Assembly: GCA_959596495.1 (NCBI GenBank)
Contig: CAUFXK010000037.1
Span: 1 to 17,432 of the forward strand
DNA from: an uncultured Collinsella sp.
GTDB lineage: Bacteria; Actinomycetota; Coriobacteriia; Coriobacteriales; Coriobacteriaceae
DNA length: 17,432 bases
Direction: 5' to 3'
The position numbers and the translations under genes were made by a program. The notes below the pieces were generated by a model. The model made no database searches and was not told the DNA's origin. It worked only from the letters and a program-made list of their open reading frames with translations. Each line of letters begins with the position of its first letter. Position 1 is the stretch's first letter. Shown here in pieces: positions 14,141-17,432 of this stretch.

Positions 14141-16480
14141 ATGGCTCAAGATAAGTTCGACGTGGGCGGCATGACATGCGCCGCCTGCCAGGCGCATGTG
14201 GATCGCGCCGTGAGCAAACTCGACGGCGTCCAAAGCGTCGCGGTCAACCTGCTCGCCGGTTCCATGATGGTCGACTACGACCCCGCGCAGGTCACCTCCG
14301 ACGACATCTGCACCGCTGTCGACCGCGCGGGCTACTCGGCCTCGCCCATCAGCACGGGCACCGACGCTGTCCAAAGCGGAAGTGCGCAAGCCAGGTCCGG
14401 CGCCGCGCATATGGAGTCGCCGACCAAAAAGTTGGAGACCGCCGCCTCTGCCATGCGCACCCGCCTCATCGTCTCGATCATCTTCCTCATCCCGCTGTTC
14501 TACATAGGCATGGGGCACATGCTCGGTTGGCCACTGCCCGGCGTCTTCACCGACCATGCCCACAGCATGACGCTCGCCCTCACCGAGCTCGTCCTGCTCA
14601 TCCCCATCGTCTATGTCAACGACGCGTACTTTATCAATGGGTTTAAATCGCTCGCGCACGGCGCGCCTATCATGGACGCCCTCATCGCCGTGGGCGCCAC
14701 CGCGTCCATCGCCTGGTCGCTCTACGCCATGTTCATCATGGCCGACCAGCTAGCCGCAGGTCAGGTGCACGAGGCCATGATGACGAGCATGGACAACCTA
14801 TATTTTGAGAGCGCCGGCACCATCCTGTCGCTCGTCACCGTGGGCAAATACCTCGAGACGCGCAGCAAGTCCAAAACCGGCGGCGCTATCGAGGCGCTCA
14901 TCGACTTAGCACCCAAGACCGCGACCGTCGTGGCCGAGGACGGTATCGAGGCCACCGTCGACGTCGATGCCATTCTGCCCGGCCAGGTGCTGCGTGTGCG
15001 CCCCGGCGAGTCCATCCCCGTCGATGGCGTGGTGCTCGAAGGCAGCTCGGCCGTGGACGAGAGCGCGCTCACCGGCGAGTCTATCCCCGTGGAAAAGACC
15101 GCCGGCGACACCGTCAACGCCGCCACCGTCAACCGCACCGGTTCGTTTACCTTCCGCGCCACGCGGGTTGGTGCCGAGACATCGCTCGCCAAGATTATCC
15201 AGCTCGTCGAGGACGCCAACGCCACCAAGGCGCCCATCGCCCGCATGGCCGATAAGGTCGCCGGCGTATTCGTGCCCGTGGTGTTCGTGATCTCGGCCGT
15301 GACCTTTGCGGCGTGGATGGCACTGACCGGCAGCATCAACGAGGCGCTCACCTCCGCCGTGGCCGTGCTGGTGATCAGCTGTCCGTGCGCACTGGGTCTG
15401 GCCACGCCCGTCGCCATTATGGTGGGCACCGGCAAGGGCGCCGAGATGGGCATTCTGTTTAAGAGCGCCGAGGCGCTGGAGAACCTGCGCAACGTGGGCA
15501 CCGTGGTGCTCGATAAGACCGGCACCGTCACCCGCGGCAAGCCGGCCGTGACCGATATCATGGTGGCCACGCGCGCTGACGGCTCGCCCGCCATGAGCGA
15601 AAAGGCGCTGCTCAAGCTTGCCGCCGCGCTGGAGCGCTCGAGCGAGCACCCGCTGGCCGAGGCAATTATGGCCGAGTGCGAGGCGCGCGGAATTGTCGCG
15701 CGCATGGTCGAGGACTTTGCCGCCGTGCCTGGACGAGGCGTTACGGCGCGCGAGGGACAAAACGTCATCGCTGCCGGCAACGTTCGTCTGATGAGCGAGC
15801 TGGGTATCACCGTGCCCGCCGGCCTTGCCGAGCAGTTCGCTGCCGAGGGCAAGACGCCGCTGTTCTTTGCCAAGAACGGCGAGCTTGCCGGCACCATTGC
15901 CGTGGCTGACGAGGTCAAGGAGACGAGCGCCGGGGCCATTGCCGCGCTCCGCAAGCTCGGCGTCGATGTGCGCATGCTCACTGGCGACAACCGCGTGACG
16001 GCCGAGGCCATCGCCCGCCGCGTGGGACTGAGCAGCGAACAGGTTATCGCCGACGTCCTGCCCGCCGACAAGGAACGCCACGTGCACGAACTGCAGGATG
16101 CGGGCAGCAAGGTCGCCATGGTGGGCGACGGCATCAATGACTCCCCCGCCCTGGCGCGCGCCGACGTGGGACTTGCCATTGGCACCGGCGCCGACATCGC
16201 CAAGGAGGGCGCCGACGTGGTACTCATGCGCAGCGACCTCATGGATGTTGCGCGGGCCATCGAGCTTTCGCGTGCCACGATTCGCAACATCAAGCAGGAC
16301 CTGTTCTGGGCGCTGTTCTACAACGGTATCGGCATTCCGCTCGCCGCGGGCGTGTTCTTCCCGCTCACCGGCTGGCAACTCTCGCCGATGTTTGGCGCTG
16401 CAGCCATGAGCTTATCGAGCGTGTGCGTCGTAAGCAATGCGCTGCGCCTGAAATCCTTTAAGCCTAAAGTGGCAAAATAG
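14141..16480 (+). CDS. copA: Copper-exporting P1B-type ATPase
   Basis: 779 residues, one N-terminal heavy-metal domain with MTCAAC (Cys13, Cys16), then eight expected membrane helices. The transport-site motif is CPC (414-416), with YN (727-728) and MSLSS (756-760), the three signatures of Cu+ pumps. Catalytic motifs are TGES (311-314), DKTGT with the phosphorylated Asp458, SEHP (501-504), TGDN (614-617) and GDGIND (662-667). It exports cytoplasmic Cu+ across the membrane using ATP. The linker between the metal domain and the first helix (70-100) is short and Ser/Ala-rich. ATG 14141 has AAAGGAG at ideal spacing. It is the first gene after the CsoR-type operator. Confidence 0.96.
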   Translation: MAQDKFDVGGMTCAACQAHVDRAVSKLDGVQSVAVNLLAGSMMVDYDPAQVTSDDICTAVDRAGYSASPISTGTDAVQSGSAQARSGAAHMESPTKKLETAASAMRTRLIVSIIFLIPLFYIGMGHMLGWPLPGVFTDHAHSMTLALTELVLLIPIVYVNDAYFINGFKSLAHGAPIMDALIAVGATASIAWSLYAMFIMADQLAAGQVHEAMMTSMDNLYFESAGTILSLVTVGKYLETRSKSKTGGAIEALIDLAPKTATVVAEDGIEATVDVDAILPGQVLRVRPGESIPVDGVVLEGSSAVDESALTGESIPVEKTAGDTVNAATVNRTGSFTFRATRVGAETSLAKIIQLVEDANATKAPIARMADKVAGVFVPVVFVISAVTFAAWMALTGSINEALTSAVAVLVISCPCALGLATPVAIMVGTGKGAEMGILFKSAEALENLRNVGTVVLDKTGTVTRGKPAVTDIMVATRADGSPAMSEKALLKLAAALERSSEHPLAEAIMAECEARGIVARMVEDFAAVPGRGVTAREGQNVIAAGNVRLMSELGITVPAGLAEQFAAEGKTPLFFAKNGELAGTIAVADEVKETSAGAIAALRKLGVDVRMLTGDNRVTAEAIARRVGLSSEQVIADVLPADKERHVHELQDAGSKVAMVGDGINDSPALARADVGLAIGTGADIAKEGADVVLMRSDLMDVARAIELSRATIRNIKQDLFWALFYNGIGIPLAAGVFFPLTGWQLSPMFGAAAMSLSSVCVVSNALRLKSFKPKVAK

Positions 16481-16508
16481 GCTCACCATTAAGTCCATTT
16501 AGAACGGG

Positions 16509-16602
16509 TTTTCCAGGTGCCCGAGATTGACCTGAAAGAGGAGCGACGCGTACTTTGGTACGCGAGCGACGGCTTGAAGGTCAAGGTCGGGTGCCTGGGA
16601 AA
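16509..16602 (+). ncRNA. Structured intercistronic element between copA and copZ
   Basis: A 94-base imperfect stem-loop. Outer arms 16509-16533 and 16578-16602 pair over TTGACCT, CCCGA and CCAGG blocks with small internal mismatches, and the apex is an exact hairpin CGCGTAC-TTTG-GTACGCG (16547-16564). The flanks GAGCGA and GAGCGAC beside the apex hairpin are direct repeats. It ends 25 bases before copZ. It might be a processing or stability element, a dispersed repeat or a regulatory RNA. It could also be read as about 30 codons ending at TAG 16610-16612, but it lacks an ATG. I do not recognise it; RNA function is inferred from folding only. Confidence 0.45.
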
Positions 16603-16627
16603 GCCGACATAGCAGAGAGGAATACCC

Positions 16628-16849
16628 ATGCGTTACACGATTAAGACTTCCGGCCTTATGTGCGGCCACTGCGACGCCACCGTCGAGACGGCGTTGCTCA
16701 ACGTGGTCGGCGTGACCGACGCCGACGCCGATCACGAGACTCAGACCGTACAGGTGGAGTGTGCCGACACCGTGACCGCCGAGCAGCTCGCCGCCGCTGT
16801 CGAGGCCGCCGGCGAGAAGTTCCACGCACTTTCGGTGACCGCCGCGTAG
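16628..16849 (+). CDS. copZ: Copper chaperone-like heavy-metal-associated (HMA) protein
   Basis: 73 residues, a single HMA ferredoxin-like domain. The metal motif is LMCGHCDATVE with Cys12 and Cys15, a variant of the usual MTCxHC. After it come the expected helix (ATVETALLNV), a strand (QTVQVEC) and a second helix (AEQLAAAVEAAG). It would carry Cu+ to the N-terminal domain of CopA or to CsoR. The start ATG has AGAGAGG 7 bases upstream. It lies 147 bases after copA, separated by a structured element rather than tightly coupled. Confidence 0.88.
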   Translation: MRYTIKTSGLMCGHCDATVETALLNVVGVTDADADHETQTVQVECADTVTAEQLAAAVEAAGEKFHALSVTAA

Positions 16850-16875
16850 CAGGCGCTGCCTACTCAATCCTCAGA

Positions 16876-16942
16876 AGTTGCGGTGAAATAGTTCCTGTTT
16901 TAGCGCTTCAAGCCTGCAAACAAGAACTATTTCACCGCAACT
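16876..16942. repeat. 67-nt hairpin between copZ and csoR
   Basis: Perfect 19-bp arms (16876-16894 and 16924-16942, beginning AGTTGCGGTGAAATAGTTC) surround a 29-base loop, which adds a further inner pairing TGTTT/AAACA. It lies 26 bases after copZ and 42 before csoR. There is no U-tract on either strand. It could be an attenuating stem or mRNA stabiliser, or a mobile palindromic repeat. Confidence 0.75.
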
Positions 16943-16984
16943 GACGGGGGCATCCGGAAGATCGACCAGAAACGAGGACCCGCC

Positions 16985-17257
16985 ATGATGGCAGACCACA
17001 AATCGGTGACCCGCATGCTCAAGACGGCACGCGGCCAGATCGACGGCATCTTGCGGATGGTCGAGGAGGACCGTTATTGCGTCGACATCTCCACGCAGCT
17101 CATGGCCACGCAGGCACTCATCGCGCGCATCAACGCCGATGTGCTCAAGGCGCATATCGAGGGCTGCGTGACTTCGGCAATCGAATCGGGCGACGAAGAC
17201 CTCAAAGCCGCCAAACTCGCCGAGATCGAACGCGTCGTCGACAAGCTCTCCAAGTAA
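16985..17257 (+). CDS. csoR: CsoR-family copper-sensing transcriptional repressor
   Basis: 90 residues, all-helical CsoR/RcnR/FrmR fold. The N-terminal helix contains TRMLKTARGQIDGILRMVEEDRYC, typical of the family. The Cu+ ligand set is complete: Cys32 (RYCVDI), His57 (KAHIEG) and Cys61, spaced as Cys36, His61, Cys65 of M. tuberculosis CsoR. This argues for copper over nickel or formaldehyde sensing. It is predicted to bind the palindrome at 14066-14082 and so repress copA, copZ and itself. The first ATG (16985) is followed at once by a second; GAGGA stands 6 bases before the first. Confidence 0.93.
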   Translation: MMADHKSVTRMLKTARGQIDGILRMVEEDRYCVDISTQLMATQALIARINADVLKAHIEGCVTSAIESGDEDLKAAKLAEIERVVDKLSK

Positions 17258-17267
17258 TTGGGGCATT

Positions 17268-17351
17268 GGGGACAGACTTCTTTGCACCATCTTGGTGTAT
17301 CGGGGATAGGTACGTTTGCACCACCTTGGTGCAGATTAACCTGTCCCCCTT
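17268..17351. repeat. Tandem 34-bp GGGGAYAG/TTTGCACCA hairpin repeat
   Basis: Two 34-bp units, 17268-17301 and 17302-17335, share GGGGA, TTTGCACCA and CTTGGTG. Each folds through TGCACCA/TTGGTG(C/T)A. The outer GGGGACAG (17268-17275) pairs with CTGTCCCC (17341-17348), closing the element. It directly follows csoR and may double as its transcript end. Related fragments occur at 6335-6360 and 11241-11255. It resembles REP-type elements; no transposase is in the window. Confidence 0.7.
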
Positions 17352-17364
17352 GCTCTAAATCGGG

Positions 17365-17370
17365 TATAAA
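17365..17370 (+). promoter_or_regulatory. Candidate -10 box for the gene at the right edge
   Basis: TATAAA, 33 bases before the start codon, with no recognisable -35 at 16-18 bases spacing. Confidence 0.3.
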
Positions 17371-17403
17371 GGCGTGCAGCATATCGAACGAAAGGCAATT
17401 TGC

Positions 17404-17432
17404 ATGAATGACTTTATGAAGGGTCGCAATGG
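17404..17432 (+). CDS. Start of an unidentified gene cut by the right edge
   Basis: Only nine codons are present: MNDFMKGRN. ATG 17404 is preceded by GAAAGG at 8 bases. The opening is reminiscent of small membrane proteins beginning M-N-x-F-M-K-G-R-x-G, but nine residues are too few to assign a family. Confidence 0.5.

Noticed and set aside
14906..16378. 490-codon minus-strand ORF (and another at 14761-16293)
   Set aside because: Both are antisense to copA, where GC-rich codons keep other frames open; the products are His/Gly- or Ser/Thr-rich with no motifs.

Overview
The window looks like a chromosomal segment of a high-GC gut actinobacterium of the class Coriobacteriia, most likely Collinsella or a close relative. 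That assignment is inference, from the gene types (fucose and alpha-glucoside fermentation with PTS transport), GC-rich codon use and intergenic hairpin repeats. It holds 13 protein genes: 11 complete-looking ones and one cut by each window edge, plus a small orphan antitoxin. No rRNA, tRNA, CRISPR array, transposase or phage gene was seen.

Left part (1-6460). A partial lactaldehyde reductase gene (fucO) runs leftwards off the edge, with a LacI-type palindrome in its upstream region. An AT-rich interval follows with a LURP-one/YxjI-like protein, convergent with a YoaK-type (DUF1275) membrane protein. DUF1275 is divergent from a YgiQ-family radical SAM protein. That gene is convergent with a CPBP-family intramembrane protease-like protein: their stop codons overlap and a strong hairpin lies inside the end of the CPBP gene. 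Then comes an orphan RelB/DinJ-type antitoxin whose upstream region is full of short inverted sites.

Middle part (6460-11160), all on the minus strand. This is one catabolic operon in the order EIIA - BglG/LicT antiterminator - EIICB - GH4 6-phospho-alpha-glucosidase. An alpha-glucoside such as maltose would be imported and phosphorylated by the PTS, then cleaved by the GH4 enzyme. The leader has a RAT-like 5' half next to a long terminator stem, so expression is probably set by antitermination. A cluster of short hairpin repeats and a classical terminator separate it from a DEAD-box RNA helicase with a long Arg/Gly-rich tail (11322-13580).

Right part (13580-17432). A 560-base intergenic region carries two near-identical 57-nt hairpins and then a copper promoter with a CsoR-type operator between -35 and -10. 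It drives copA (Cu+ P-type ATPase), a copZ-like HMA protein and csoR. Each junction inside this copper cluster contains a long stem-loop. After csoR comes a tandem 34-bp hairpin repeat, related to fragments elsewhere in the window, and the first codons of another gene.

The genes belong to known families. The less explained material is intergenic: twin hairpins, the structured element between copA and copZ, and a GGGGACAG/TTTGCACCA repeat family scattered over the window. I see no convincing new multi-gene system.
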